A stretch of DNA of 64,000 bases from CAYUYV01 sp050331455 (GCA_050331455.1 JBHJGV010000010.1:26092-90091); one strand, 5' to 3'. Counted from the first letter of the stretch, positions 14,860-23,323 are shown. Numbers and translations: made by a program. Notes: generated from the sequence alone by a model not told the origin.

Positions 14860-14909
14860 ATGCATACAGCGATCCGACCCTTCGCGAGAGGGGCGGATCG
14901 CCGATGCAT
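14860..14909 (+). other. Long imperfect stem-loop after the methyltransferase gene
   Basis: ATGCAT (14860-14865) pairs with ATGCAT (14904-14909). After a small internal loop GCGATCCG (14869-14876) pairs with CGGATCGC (14894-14901), and after one mismatch CCCT pairs with AGGG. About 18 pairs in total. There is no T-run, so a Rho-independent stop is doubtful; it may be a 3' stabiliser or an RNA regulatory element. Confidence 0.6.
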
Positions 14910-14943
14910 TCAACGGCCCAACCTCTTCATCTTGCAAAAGTTT

Positions 14944-14971
14944 ATGACAGCGTGTCATGGCTTGACCATGA
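14944..14971. promoter_or_regulatory. Two overlapping palindromes, candidate operator
   Basis: ATGACA-GCG-TGTCAT (14944-14958) and TCATGG-CTTGA-CCATGA (14955-14971) share four bases. Both have perfect 6-bp arms. They lie about 120 bases upstream of the TATAAT at 15091, a position suited to an activator. The nearby LuxR-type regulator is one candidate binder; this is inference. Confidence 0.45.
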
Positions 14972-15067
14972 TTCGGCCCCCAAGCTCACCCACAGGACAG
15001 GCTGAAGACCAGGATGGGTTCCCCCTTTCGCGGTCGCATCCCCGCCGTTTGGTGCTGGTGAGCGACA

Positions 15068-15096
15068 TGGTGCTTCGGTAAGGAACGCGGTATAAT
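15068..15096 (+). promoter_or_regulatory. Probable promoter of the Wzz/BY-kinase gene
   Basis: A perfect -10 hexamer TATAAT is at 15091-15096. At 17 bases upstream lies TGGTGC (15068-15073), a poor -35, which fits a promoter that needs an activator at the palindromes further upstream. Confidence 0.45.
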
Positions 15097-15240
15097 CCAG
15101 GGTCTGTGTGCGGTTATGGTGTGCCGATGGTCCGCAGAGGTGAGCCGCCGCGTCCGGGTCGCTCGCGGGTCTTGGTCGCCCCCGGGTCCTGATCTTCGGT
15201 GGACACGCGGGTTTCAGGTTACAAAAAGGGTTCGTGCAGG

Positions 15241-17406
15241 ATGCAGCGCGCCAGATTCGGCACTCAGCGGTCATCGGATCAGACCGACCAACGCCCCCTC
15301 CTCGATCCGGTGGCGGATCAGGGCAGCGAGATGACGCTACACGACATCATCGCCCTGTTCCGGCGGCACTGGCTGCTCTTCATGGTGGTCGTCGGCCTCG
15401 TGATCGGGGGGACATTGGCCTTCATCCTGGTGACCCCGCCGGTCTACACGGCCACGGGAGAAGTCTTTGTCAGCCCTTCGACCCTCCAGGCCAATGCGGA
15501 ATCCATGGTCCGCAATCAGGGCCCGGAGATTGCCGATGTGCCCAACGAGGCGGCCCTGCTGCGCTCCCGCCAGCTCGCCAGCACCGTGATCCGCTCCCTC
15601 GACCTCGAATATGATCCGGAATTCGTGGACGAGGAAAAGCTCGACTCCACGACAACGGCCGAGAACCGCCTGGACTCCGTGATCGACGTTTTCCTCGATG
15701 AATTGGCGGTCGAGCCCGAGGAGGGCACCCGCGTCATCAAGGTCAAATTCGACTCCGAGGATCCGGTAAAGGCGGCGGATATCGTCAATAGCCTGATGGA
15801 TCTTTACATCGTCGATCAGCTCACCTTCAAGCGGCAGACTCTGGAACGCGCCGCCCAGCAGTTGCGCAACGAGGTCGCAGAGCTTGAAGGAGAACTCAAG
15901 GCCGCGGAACAGGCCGTGCGTGATTTCCGCGAGGCCAATGGCCTCGTGCAGACCCAGGCGACGGACCTGACCGCCAACCGCATCAACGATCTCAACATCC
16001 AGGTTGTTCAGGCCGAGGCGGACGAGGCGTCCCTGCGTGCCGAACTGGCCCAGCTCGAACAGGCCCTGAGCCAGGGCAGCGACGGCTCGACGGCGCCGCG
16101 CGTGTTGAACGCGCCCCTGATCCAGAGCCTGCGGGAGCAGGAAAACGAATTGGTGCGCCGCCAGGCCGAACTCTCCACCCAATACGGGCCCAAGCACCCC
16201 AGCATGATCCAGGTGCGCCAGGAGCTGTTGGACGTGCGCCGGAATATCGGGCTCGAAACCCGCAAGGTGGTGGAATCCCTCCGTTCGGAAGTGGCCGCCG
16301 CCGGCGCCCGGGTCGAGTCTCTGCAATCCAATATGCGGGACGTGCAGCGATCGGCCGTCAAGGACCGCTCCGTTGAGGCTCAGCTCCAGGAACTCATCAA
16401 CGAGGCGGGCTCCAAGCGCGATATGCTGAATTCGTTCCGGGTCCGCCTGCGCGGAACGGAATCCCAGCGCAATCTGATCGAACCCAATGCCCGCATCTAT
16501 GCCCGTGCCGAAACGCCCAGCGAACCGTCCTTCCCCCGCAAGGGCAAGATGCTGGGCATTGCAGGCTTTGTCGGCCTGATCCTGGGCATCGTTGTCGTGA
16601 TGCTGCTCGGCTCCCTGCGGCGGACCATTGAAACCACCGACGAGGTGGAGCGGATCACGCAATACCGCTCGCTGGGTATCGTGCCGAAAATCCCGCGGAT
16701 GGGCTCCGGCGCAAAGACGGCCGCTCGGATCATGGATCTGTACACGAAGAAACCTTATGACGCGTTCAGCCAGTCCATGAAAGGCGTACGCTCCACCCTG
16801 TATGTGGCCAATGGCTCGCGCTCGCCGAAGACCGTGCTTGTGACCTCTGCGGCGCCGGGGGAGGGCAAGACCACGTTTGCGCTCGCCTACGCCTCCCTGT
16901 GCGCCTCGTTCGGCGAGAAGGTCATCTTGCTTGACTGCGATTTCGGCCGCCCTGATCTGCATAAAAAAATGAATGTTTCCAATGATTTGGGGATCGCCAA
17001 CTATCTGATGGGCGAGGTGGATCTGGAGACCGTGATCCGGGACGACGGGCGCACGGGCATGGATTACATCACCTCCGGCACGCTGCCGCCCTCGGCGGCG
17101 GAACTGTCCCGCTCCTCGGCCTTGAAAGGCATCATCGACAGTCTGGCCTGGGACTATGACGTGGTCGTCGTGGATACCGCACCGGTTCTGGCCATGAGCG
17201 ACTCCCAGATCCTGTCCACCATGGTGGAGGCCACCGTCTTCGTGACCCGCTGGCGCAAGACGCGGATGGAAAATGCCGCCGCCGCCGTGGCGCGGCTCGA
17301 CGATCTGGGCGCCCGGTCCGTCGCCGGCTTCATCATGACCGGCGTCCCCATGCGGGGCACTCAGGCCAATCATGCCACGGCCTACTACGCCGCCTATCAC
17401 CGATAA
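15241..17406 (+). CDS. Polysaccharide co-polymerase / bacterial tyrosine kinase (Wzz-BY-kinase fusion)
   Basis: 721 residues. The N-terminal Wzz domain has a first membrane segment (HWLLFMVVVGLVIGGTLAFI) and a second near residue 440 (LGIAGFVGLILGIVVVMLL). Between them is a long coiled coil rich in Glu, Gln and Arg. The cytoplasmic kinase has Walker A APGEGKTTFA near 538, Walker A' LLDCDFGRPD near 565 and Walker B VVVVDTAP near 641. The C-terminus carries a tyrosine cluster (A-Y-Y-A-A-Y-H-R), the autophosphorylation site of BY-kinases. It controls chain length and export of exopolysaccharide. ATG at 15241 is preferred; 15331 (MTLHDII) is an alternative, and the ribosome site is unclear. The TonB receptor follows closely. 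Confidence 0.9.
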   Translation: MQRARFGTQRSSDQTDQRPLLDPVADQGSEMTLHDIIALFRRHWLLFMVVVGLVIGGTLAFILVTPPVYTATGEVFVSPSTLQANAESMVRNQGPEIADVPNEAALLRSRQLASTVIRSLDLEYDPEFVDEEKLDSTTTAENRLDSVIDVFLDELAVEPEEGTRVIKVKFDSEDPVKAADIVNSLMDLYIVDQLTFKRQTLERAAQQLRNEVAELEGELKAAEQAVRDFREANGLVQTQATDLTANRINDLNIQVVQAEADEASLRAELAQLEQALSQGSDGSTAPRVLNAPLIQSLREQENELVRRQAELSTQYGPKHPSMIQVRQELLDVRRNIGLETRKVVESLRSEVAAAGARVESLQSNMRDVQRSAVKDRSVEAQLQELINEAGSKRDMLNSFRVRLRGTESQRNLIEPNARIYARAETPSEPSFPRKGKMLGIAGFVGLILGIVVVMLLGSLRRTIETTDEVERITQYRSLGIVPKIPRMGSGAKTAARIMDLYTKKPYDAFSQSMKGVRSTLYVANGSRSPKTVLVTSAAPGEGKTTFALAYASLCASFGEKVILLDCDFGRPDLHKKMNVSNDLGIANYLMGEVDLETVIRDDGRTGMDYITSGTLPPSAAELSRSSALKGIIDSLAWDYDVVVVDTAPVLAMSDSQILSTMVEATVFVTRWRKTRMENAAAAVARLDDLGARSVAGFIMTGVPMRGTQANHATAYYAAYHR

Positions 17407-17469
17407 CGCCGGGGGCCACCAGGGATGACACAGGGGCGACGCGGGGGACGGGCCCGGATCAGGGGCGTC

Positions 17470-19503
17470 ATGGTCAGAGCCGTCAGGGCCTCTACCATGA
17501 TCATGGCATCCGTCGTCGCGCTCACGCCGCCAGCGGCCGCAGCAGCGGATTTTGCCGAACGCATGGTGGTCACGGCGACCCGCCAGGAAGCCGCGCTTCT
17601 CGACCAGCCGGGCAATGTGGCCGTGTTGAGCGGCGAGGACGTGGATTTCATCCGTCCCGACCACATCGCCGAGGCCCTCAACCGTCTGCCCGGGGTCTAT
17701 CTCCACCGAAACAGCGGCATGGACCACCTGACCGCCATCCGCTCGCCGGTGCTCACCGGGGGGGCCGGTGCGGGCTCCTTCCTGTTCCTGGAAAACGGCG
17801 TGCCCTTGCGCGCGGCCGGTTTCGCCAATGTGAACGGCCTGTTCGAGGCCATGACCGAGTTCGGCGGCGGCCTCGAAGTGATCCGTGGACCGGGCAGTGC
17901 CCTCTACGGGAACAATGCGGTCCATGGCCTGATCAATGTGCTCCTGCCCGATCCGGTGCCGGACCAGGAGACCCTGGTGTCCGCCTCCGCCGGCTCCTTC
18001 CGCCGCTACCATGGCCGGGCCCAGGTCAGCGGCACATCGGGACGCCACGGCTATTTCGCCGGCGTGAATCTGGTGGCGGATGACGGCTGGCGGGAGCAGA
18101 CCGGCCTCGACCAGCAGAAATATCTTCTGCAATGGATCTACTCCCTGCCCAATATCCGGGTGCACACGACCTTCGCGGCCCAAAACCTGAACCAGGAGTC
18201 CGCGGGCTTCATCCAGGGTGAGGAGGCCTTTGAGAGTTCCGCCCTGTCACGTACCAATCCGACGCCGGATGGGTTTCGGGATGGACGCGCCGTGCGCTTC
18301 GCCAGCCGGATCGACTGGACCCGAAGCGAGCGGCTGACGGTGTCCTTCACCCCCTATGCCCGGTGGAATGACCTCGATTTCCGCCTGACCTTCGTGCCCT
18401 CCCAGGCCCTGGAGGAAAGCGGCCATTGGAGTGTGGGTCTCCTGTCGGCGGCCTATTGGCGCTTCGACGGCGGGCACCGGATCATCGCTGGCGCCGATGT
18501 GGAATACACCGAAGGGTCCCTGCGGGAGGAACAGTTCCTCCCCACGATCTTCAGCTTTACGCAAGGCCTCCACTACGATTACGACGTGGTCTCGACGGTG
18601 CTGGCCGGGTATGTCCAGGGCACCTGGGCGGTGGCCCCGCGCGTGACCATCACGGGCGGATTACGCGTCGAATACACTGAATATGACTACACGAACAATA
18701 CAGATGCGGACATTGTCGGCCGCTTCCTGCGCCCCGCCGACCGGGTGGACGATTTTCTCGTCGCCACTCCCAAGCTCGGTGTCGTGGTGGACATCACGCC
18801 GACGGTCGCCGGCTTTGTCCGCTATGCCCGCGGGGCCCGGGCGCCCCAGACCACGGATCTGTACCGCCTGACCTCGAACCAGACCGTCGGCGATGTGGAT
18901 GTGGAAACCCTCGACAGTGTGGAACTGGGCTTCCGGGGCGATATCGGGCGTTTGTCCTTCGACCTTGCCGCCTATTACGCTTTCAAGCGGAACTTCTTTT
19001 TCCGGGATGCGGACGGCTTCAACGTGCCTGACGGCAAAACCCAGCATATCGGCGTCGAGCTGGAGTTCCTCCTGACCCTGACGGAGAAGCTGTCGCTGGC
19101 CCTGTCGGGAGCCCATGGGCGTCACACCTATCGGTTCGACCGCCCCGTGACGGCCAACTCGACTGAATCCATCGCCTTTGGCAATGACGTGGACACCGCA
19201 CCGCGCCTGTTCGGGACCACGCGAGTGATCTGGAACCCGGTCGAGGCGGCCACGGTGGAACTCGCCTGGACCTATCTGGGCGACTATTTCACGGATGCCA
19301 GCAATTCGAACCGCTATCGCGGCCATCAGGTGCTGGACCTGCGCGGCGCCTGGAACCTCACGCCGGATGTCCAAATCTTTGCAGCGGTGCGCAATCTGGC
19401 GAATTCGGACTATGCCAACCGGGCCGACTTCGCCTTCGGCTCGGCCCGCTTCTTCCCCGCCGAAGATCGCGCGGTCAGCGGCGGCGTGACGGTCCGGTTT
19501 TGA
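17470..19503 (+). CDS. TonB-dependent receptor linked to the EPS cluster
   Basis: 677 residues from ATG 17470, which has AGGGG 5 bases upstream; an in-frame ATG at 17425 is the alternative. A signal peptide (about 25 residues, ending P-P-A-A-A-A-A-D) is followed by a TonB box RMVVTATRQE. The plug domain has LNRLPGVYLHRNSG, V-I-R-G-P-G-S-A-L-Y-G-N-N-A-V-H-G and L-I-N-V. The barrel ends G-V-T-V-R-F with a terminal Phe. It imports an unknown substrate through the outer membrane. Its start lies 63 bases after the BY-kinase gene, so co-transcription is likely. A TonB receptor in an exopolysaccharide operon is not a standard export component; it may recover glycan fragments or a cofactor. Confidence 0.88.
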   Translation: MVRAVRASTMIMASVVALTPPAAAAADFAERMVVTATRQEAALLDQPGNVAVLSGEDVDFIRPDHIAEALNRLPGVYLHRNSGMDHLTAIRSPVLTGGAGAGSFLFLENGVPLRAAGFANVNGLFEAMTEFGGGLEVIRGPGSALYGNNAVHGLINVLLPDPVPDQETLVSASAGSFRRYHGRAQVSGTSGRHGYFAGVNLVADDGWREQTGLDQQKYLLQWIYSLPNIRVHTTFAAQNLNQESAGFIQGEEAFESSALSRTNPTPDGFRDGRAVRFASRIDWTRSERLTVSFTPYARWNDLDFRLTFVPSQALEESGHWSVGLLSAAYWRFDGGHRIIAGADVEYTEGSLREEQFLPTIFSFTQGLHYDYDVVSTVLAGYVQGTWAVAPRVTITGGLRVEYTEYDYTNNTDADIVGRFLRPADRVDDFLVATPKLGVVVDITPTVAGFVRYARGARAPQTTDLYRLTSNQTVGDVDVETLDSVELGFRGDIGRLSFDLAAYYAFKRNFFFRDADGFNVPDGKTQHIGVELEFLLTLTEKLSLALSGAHGRHTYRFDRPVTANSTESIAFGNDVDTAPRLFGTTRVIWNPVEAATVELAWTYLGDYFTDASNSNRYRGHQVLDLRGAWNLTPDVQIFAAVRNLANSDYANRADFAFGSARFFPAEDRAVSGGVTVRF

Positions 19504-19549
19504 TCACGCCCCAATTCTGATGATACCCCGGTTCTGATCAAACCTCTCG

Positions 19550-20596
19550 TCACGGGAACAATGGGGCCTGTTCGAGGGCGGTGGTTTCCGGCAGACCCAT
19601 CATCAGGTTGAAGTTCTGGATGGCCTGACCGCTCGACCCCTTCACCAGATTGTCGATGGCGGCGATGACAATCGCGCGCCCTTCAATCCGGTCTGCAAAG
19701 ACATTCACCACGCAGTGGTTCGAGCCGCGCACATGTCGTGTCGCCGGCGCTTCGTTTTCGGGAAGCACATGGACGTAGGCCTCCCCGTCATAGGCCACTT
19801 TCAGGGCCGCGCGGGCACTGTCCGCCGTCTGACCGGGGGTGAGGCGTACATAACAGGTGACGAGTTCGCCCCGGTTCATGGGGATCAGGTGGGGCGTGAA
19901 ATTGACCGCCACCGGTCCATGAAACCGGCGGGCCAGTTCCTGCTCGATTTCCGGCGCATGGCGGTGGCGGCCGATCCCGTAAGGATGGATGCCTTCGCCC
20001 ACCTCGCAGAACAGGTTGGCCTCCTTGACGCCGCGCCCGGCGCCGGACACACCCGATTTCGCATCGATGATGATGTCCTCGGCCTGGATCGTGCCACCCT
20101 TGATCAGGGGCAGAAGGGCGAGCAGCGAGGCGGTCGGATAGCATCCCGGGCAGGCCACGAGGCGGGCCTTCGTCACGCCGTCCCGGGCATGTTCGGTGAG
20201 TCCATAGACCGCCTCGGGCTGAAGGTCCCGGGCCGCATGGGGTTTGCCGTAGGTTTCGGCGTAGACATCCGGATCGTTGAGGCGAAAATCCGCCGACAGA
20301 TCGACGACCTTCAGGGATTTCGGCAGGCCTGCGACGATTTCCTGGGTCGTGCCGTGGGGCAGGGCGCAGAAGACCGCCTCGATATCCGACCAGTCCACAT
20401 CGTCCACGGTGACGAGATCCGGGGCATCCACCATGCGTAAATGGGGAAACACGGCCGAGAGCGGCTTGCCCGCATGGGAGTGCGCTGTGAGGGCGGCGAG
20501 CCGGACCTGGGGGTGGATGCTCAGCAAACGGATGAGGTCGGCGCCGGTGTAGCCACTGGCACCGAGAATGGCGACGGGAATTTCGCGCGCCGCCAT
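19550..20596 (-). CDS. argC: N-acetyl-gamma-glutamyl-phosphate reductase
   Basis: 348 residues. The NADP-binding start VAILGASGYTGADLIRLL and the catalytic cysteine motif VACPGCYPTASLLAL near residue 150 are diagnostic, as are DAKSGVSGAGRG, HRHAPEIEQEL and the C-terminal DNLVKGSSGQAIQNFNLM. It reduces N-acetylglutamyl-5-phosphate to the semialdehyde in arginine synthesis. It follows rpsI by 9 bases, the common alphaproteobacterial rplM-rpsI-argC order, so it is transcribed from the ribosomal promoter at about 21730. Confidence 0.97.
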   Translation of the reverse strand: MAAREIPVAILGASGYTGADLIRLLSIHPQVRLAALTAHSHAGKPLSAVFPHLRMVDAPDLVTVDDVDWSDIEAVFCALPHGTTQEIVAGLPKSLKVVDLSADFRLNDPDVYAETYGKPHAARDLQPEAVYGLTEHARDGVTKARLVACPGCYPTASLLALLPLIKGGTIQAEDIIIDAKSGVSGAGRGVKEANLFCEVGEGIHPYGIGRHRHAPEIEQELARRFHGPVAVNFTPHLIPMNRGELVTCYVRLTPGQTADSARAALKVAYDGEAYVHVLPENEAPATRHVRGSNHCVVNVFADRIEGRAIVIAAIDNLVKGSSGQAIQNFNLMMGLPETTALEQAPLFP

Positions 20597-20605
20597 CCTT
20601 GCGTC

Positions 20606-21103
20606 TTAACGCTTGGAGAACTGGAAGCTGCGGCGGGCCTTGGCGCGACCGTATTTCTTCCGTTCCACCGTCCGCGGGTCCCGGGTGAGAAAACCGTATT
20701 TCTTCAGCGTGGGGCGCAGATCCGGCTCGTAATAGGTCAGTGCCTTGGACAGCCCGTGGCGCACTGCGCCGGCCTGGCCGGACAGGCCGCCGCCCGTCAC
20801 GGTGCAGATCACGTCATATTGCGACGCCCGGTCGGCGACGACCAGCGGCTGGCGCAGGATCATACGCAGCACGGGGCGGGCGAAATACCGCTCGATATCC
20901 TTGCCGTTCACGGTGACCACACCGGAACCGCGCTTGATCCAGACGCGGGCAATGGCGTCCTTCCGCTTGCCGGTCGCGTAGGCGCGGCCGTGCTCGTCGA
21001 TCTTGGGCTCCCGCGGAACGGCGGTCTCCACCGTCAGGGCGGCGGCGGCTTCGCTTTCCGTCAGGTCGCTGAGATCCTTCAGGGTACGGGGTTCGTCGGA
21101 CAT
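20606..21103 (-). CDS. rpsI: 30S ribosomal protein S9
   Basis: 165 residues. The core begins YATGKRKDAIARVW and contains V-N-G-K-D-I-E-R-Y-F, GGGLSGQAGAVRHGLSKAL, D-P-R-T-V-E-R-K-K-Y-G and the invariant C-terminal F-S-K-R that reaches the P-site tRNA. An acidic N-terminal extension of about 35 residues is normal in alphaproteobacteria. It is 2 bases from the rplM stop, so the two are co-translated. Confidence 0.98.
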   Translation of the reverse strand: MSDEPRTLKDLSDLTESEAAAALTVETAVPREPKIDEHGRAYATGKRKDAIARVWIKRGSGVVTVNGKDIERYFARPVLRMILRQPLVVADRASQYDVICTVTGGGLSGQAGAVRHGLSKALTYYEPDLRPTLKKYGFLTRDPRTVERKKYGRAKARRSFQFSKR

Positions 21104-21105
21104 GA

Positions 21106-21573
21106 TCAGGCTCTCAGAGTGTTCTTGACGTTCCAGCTTTTAATGTCGAGCTGCTCGGGCTGTTGCGCCTCATGGGGATGGTTCGGACCCGCATAGACTT
21201 TCAGGTTCGAAAACTGGCGGCGGGCGAGGGAACCGTCCTTGGGCAGCATGCGCTGCACGGCCTTTTGGATCACCCGCTCCGGGAAGCGCCCGTCGAGCAG
21301 CTTGTCTGCGGTCCGGCTCTTGATCCCGCCGGGATAGCCCGTGTGCCAATAATAGGTCTGCTGGGTGCGCTTGCGGCCAGTGAAGACGACCTTTTCGGCA
21401 TTGATCACGATGACATTGTCGCCGCAATCAACATGGGGGGTGTAGTCCGGACGGTGCTTGCCCCGCAGACGTAAGGCAATCAGGCTGGCGAGGCGGCCAA
21501 CCACCAGCCCTTCGGCGTCGATCACGACCCAGCGCTTTTCGACCTCCGACGCTTTCAAGAATTGGGTTTTCAT
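21106..21573 (-). CDS. rplM: 50S ribosomal protein L13
   Basis: 155 residues. W-V-V-I-D-A-E-G-L-V-V-G-R-L-A-S, GDNVIVINAEKVVFTGRK, Y-Y-W-H-T-G-Y-P-G-G, M-L-P-K-D-G-S-L-A-R-R and the P-N-H-P-H-E-A-Q-Q-P segment are family hallmarks. The ATG at 21573 is set by GGAG 10 bases upstream and the usual MKTQFLKA start; in-frame sequence further upstream does not fit. L13 is an early assembly protein of the large subunit. First gene of rplM-rpsI-argC. Confidence 0.98.
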   Translation of the reverse strand: MKTQFLKASEVEKRWVVIDAEGLVVGRLASLIALRLRGKHRPDYTPHVDCGDNVIVINAEKVVFTGRKRTQQTYYWHTGYPGGIKSRTADKLLDGRFPERVIQKAVQRMLPKDGSLARRQFSNLKVYAGPNHPHEAQQPEQLDIKSWNVKNTLRA

Positions 21574-21716
21574 AACGAACTCCTGGCCCCGCGCCCTGGT
21601 CCCTGCGGCCCGTCGCCCTTTTTGGGGCGGTTCGGCACTGGACACATCGGCACGCGAGCGGACACGGTGTTTGGATGAGGCGGTCGGGACAGGAAGTCCG
21701 TGACGCCGGAGCGCGA

Positions 21717-21745
21717 TGCTTACGGGAGGGTGATCCCCCTGTCAA
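21717..21745 (-). promoter_or_regulatory. Promoter of rplM-rpsI-argC
   Basis: On the minus strand a perfect -35 TTGACA (21745-21740) is followed after exactly 17 bases by TAAGCA (21722-21717) as -10. This gives a leader of roughly 135 bases before rplM. The -10 is weak, which the perfect -35 may offset. Confidence 0.6.
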
Positions 21746-21759
21746 CTCAAACGGCGCCG

Positions 21760-21807
21760 TATTTTCTCAATGAAAATAGCACCTTATAAATAAGGTATTT
21801 GGATACC
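21760..21807. promoter_or_regulatory. Three stacked inverted repeats over the crotonase promoter
   Basis: TATTTTC-TCAAT-GAAAATA (21760-21778), ACCTTAT-AA-ATAAGGT (21781-21796) and GGTAT-TTGG-ATACC (21794-21807) run head to tail in an A+T-rich patch. The middle one covers a likely -10 TATAAA (21785-21790), with TTTTCT (21762-21767) 17 bases upstream. A repressor bound here would block the downstream gene. The binding protein is unknown. Confidence 0.55.
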
Positions 21808-21833
21808 ACACAGATCGCAATGGAGGAACACCC

Positions 21834-22649
21834 ATGAATCAGGCGGCATCGGACGCCCTGGTCCTGACCGAACGGGACGGGGCCGTGCTGACGATCACAC
21901 TCAATCGGGCCAAGGCGCGCAATTCTCTGTCGCGCGCGCTCATGGGCGCGCTCCAGACGGCTCTCGCCGGCGCCGCCGCCGACCCGGCGGTGAAAGTGGT
22001 GATCCTGGCCGCCAACGGCCCGGTGTTCAGCGCCGGCCATGACTTAAAGGAGATGACGGCGGCCCGGGCCGACCGGGAGACCATGCACGGTTTCTATGGG
22101 GAGACCTTCGCCCAATGCAGCGACCTGATGCAGGCCATCGTCGCGCTGCCCCAGCCGGTGATCGCCCAGGTTCAGGGCATGGCGACCGCTGCCGGCTGCC
22201 AGCTTGTGGCGACCTGCGACCTGGCGGTGGCCAGCGAGACCGCACGGTTCGCAACGCCCGGCGTAAACATCGGTCTGTTCTGTTCCACACCCATGGTGGC
22301 CCTGTCGCGCAATGTGCCGCGCAAGGCGGCGATGGAAATGCTGCTGACGGGCGAAGCGATCGATGCGGCCACGGCCTTGCGCATCGGCCTCGTCAACCGG
22401 GTGGTCCCGGCCTATGCGTTGGAGGCCGAGACCCGGCGCCTTGCCGCAACCATTGCCCAGAAATCCAGGGTGGTGGTCGGCATCGGCAAAAAGGCCTTCT
22501 ATGATCAGGTGGAGCGGCCATTGGGGCAGGCCTATGCCATGATGTCGGAGGTCATGACGCTGAACATGCTCGAGGCGGACGCCGAAGAAGGCATCGGTGC
22601 TTTTGTTGAAAAGCGTTCGCCCCGCTGGCAGGACGACCCGGAGCCTTGA
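21834..22649 (+). CDS. Crotonase-fold protein, ECHDC3-like, lacking both hydratase glutamates
   Basis: 271 residues of the enoyl-CoA hydratase fold. The oxyanion-hole region reads FSAGHDLKEM. In hydratases the two catalytic Glu lie in G-C-E-L and Q-P-E. Here the matching places read AAGCQLVATCD and RFATPGVNIGLFCSTP, so Gln and Gly replace them. The same GCQ and ATPGVNIGLFCSTP pattern is what I recall for ECHDC3-type proteins, so this is probably not a hydratase; isomerase-like or CoA-handling roles are open. GGAGGAACACCC precedes the ATG. It is divergent from rplM and has its own operator-like promoter. Confidence 0.88.
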   Translation: MNQAASDALVLTERDGAVLTITLNRAKARNSLSRALMGALQTALAGAAADPAVKVVILAANGPVFSAGHDLKEMTAARADRETMHGFYGETFAQCSDLMQAIVALPQPVIAQVQGMATAAGCQLVATCDLAVASETARFATPGVNIGLFCSTPMVALSRNVPRKAAMEMLLTGEAIDAATALRIGLVNRVVPAYALEAETRRLAATIAQKSRVVVGIGKKAFYDQVERPLGQAYAMMSEVMTLNMLEADAEEGIGAFVEKRSPRWQDDPEP

Positions 22650-22654
22650 GGGTT

Positions 22655-22750
22655 GCGATGATGACGGGCCTGTCAGGCTGTCCCACTGGGCGGACCGGGC
22701 TTGCCTTGCCGCCCGGCAAAACCGAGGATCGTGTTTTGTGACATCATCGC
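22655..22750 (+). other. Possible structured intergenic RNA
   Basis: GCGATGATG (22655-22663) is complementary to CATCATCGC (22742-22750), enclosing CCGGGC/GCCCGG arms. The region lies between the crotonase-fold gene and the CoA-binding gene. A 9-bp match over this distance could be chance; only a conservation test would settle it. Confidence 0.25.
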
Positions 22751-22856
22751 GCGCGAGAAAGGGGCGCGCCCTTGTCACCGCGCGCATCCGGTCACACCTC
22801 AGCGGCCTGCCGGGGGCGGCGCGGTGCACGGACCGGGCGTTCTGGAGGACTATGCG

Positions 22857-23282
22857 ATGAGCTATCTGTACTATGACGATGCGCACCTGCTCGACCTCCT
22901 GACCCGCACACGGACCGTTGCCGTGGTCGGCGCCAGTGCCAATCCCGACCGGGCCAGCCATGAAATCACCGCCTATCTCATTCAGCAGGGATATGAGGTC
23001 TATCCGGTCAATCCGGCCCTGGGCGGGGCGCCCTTGCTGGGCCGCCCCAGCTATTACGGCCTGACCTCGGTGCCCGTCCCCATCGACCTCGTCGACATCT
23101 TCCGCCGGTCCGAGGATGTGGGGCCCATTGTCGACGAGGCCATTCTCATCGGGGCCAAGGCCATCTGGATGCAGCTTGGCGTGCGCGACGATGGGGCGGC
23201 GGCGCGGGCCGAGGCGGCGGGATTGACGGTCATCATGGACCGCTGCCCCAAGATCGAACGCCGCCGGCTGGGCCTTGGCTGA
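22857..23282 (+). CDS. CoA-binding domain protein (YccU-like)
   Basis: 141 residues. A single Rossmann-like CoA-binding domain: TVAVVGASANPDRASHEITA near residue 20, then YEVYPVNPALGG, VDIFRRSEDVGPIVDEAI, KAIWMQLGV and V-I-M-D-R-C-P-K-I-E near the end. All are standard for this small family, which resembles the N-terminal part of succinyl-CoA synthetase alpha. The precise ligand and role are not known. GGAGG lies 9 bases before the ATG at 22857; a second ATG 5 bases earlier is out of frame. It sits between the crotonase and the MetY-like gene in one direction. Confidence 0.92.
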   Translation: MSYLYYDDAHLLDLLTRTRTVAVVGASANPDRASHEITAYLIQQGYEVYPVNPALGGAPLLGRPSYYGLTSVPVPIDLVDIFRRSEDVGPIVDEAILIGAKAIWMQLGVRDDGAAARAEAAGLTVIMDRCPKIERRRLGLG

Positions 23283-23323
23283 GCCAACCCATTTGCCATT
23301 TCCCCAAAACACAGGAGACGTCC

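Larger units (their letters stand above)
14801..15240. other. 440-base gene-free region holding control signals for the BY-kinase gene
   Basis: No gene is supported here. It contains a long imperfect stem-loop (14860-14909), two overlapping palindromes (14944-14971) and a perfect -10 element (15091-15096), each listed separately. The likely transcript start near 15103 leaves a leader of roughly 140 bases. Confidence 0.55.

Noticed and set aside
15337..18183. 948-codon open frame on the minus strand opposite the BY-kinase and TonB receptor genes
   Set aside because: It is antisense to two well-supported genes, its protein is Gly/His/Arg/Asp-rich without motifs, and long antisense frames are expected in G+C-rich DNA.
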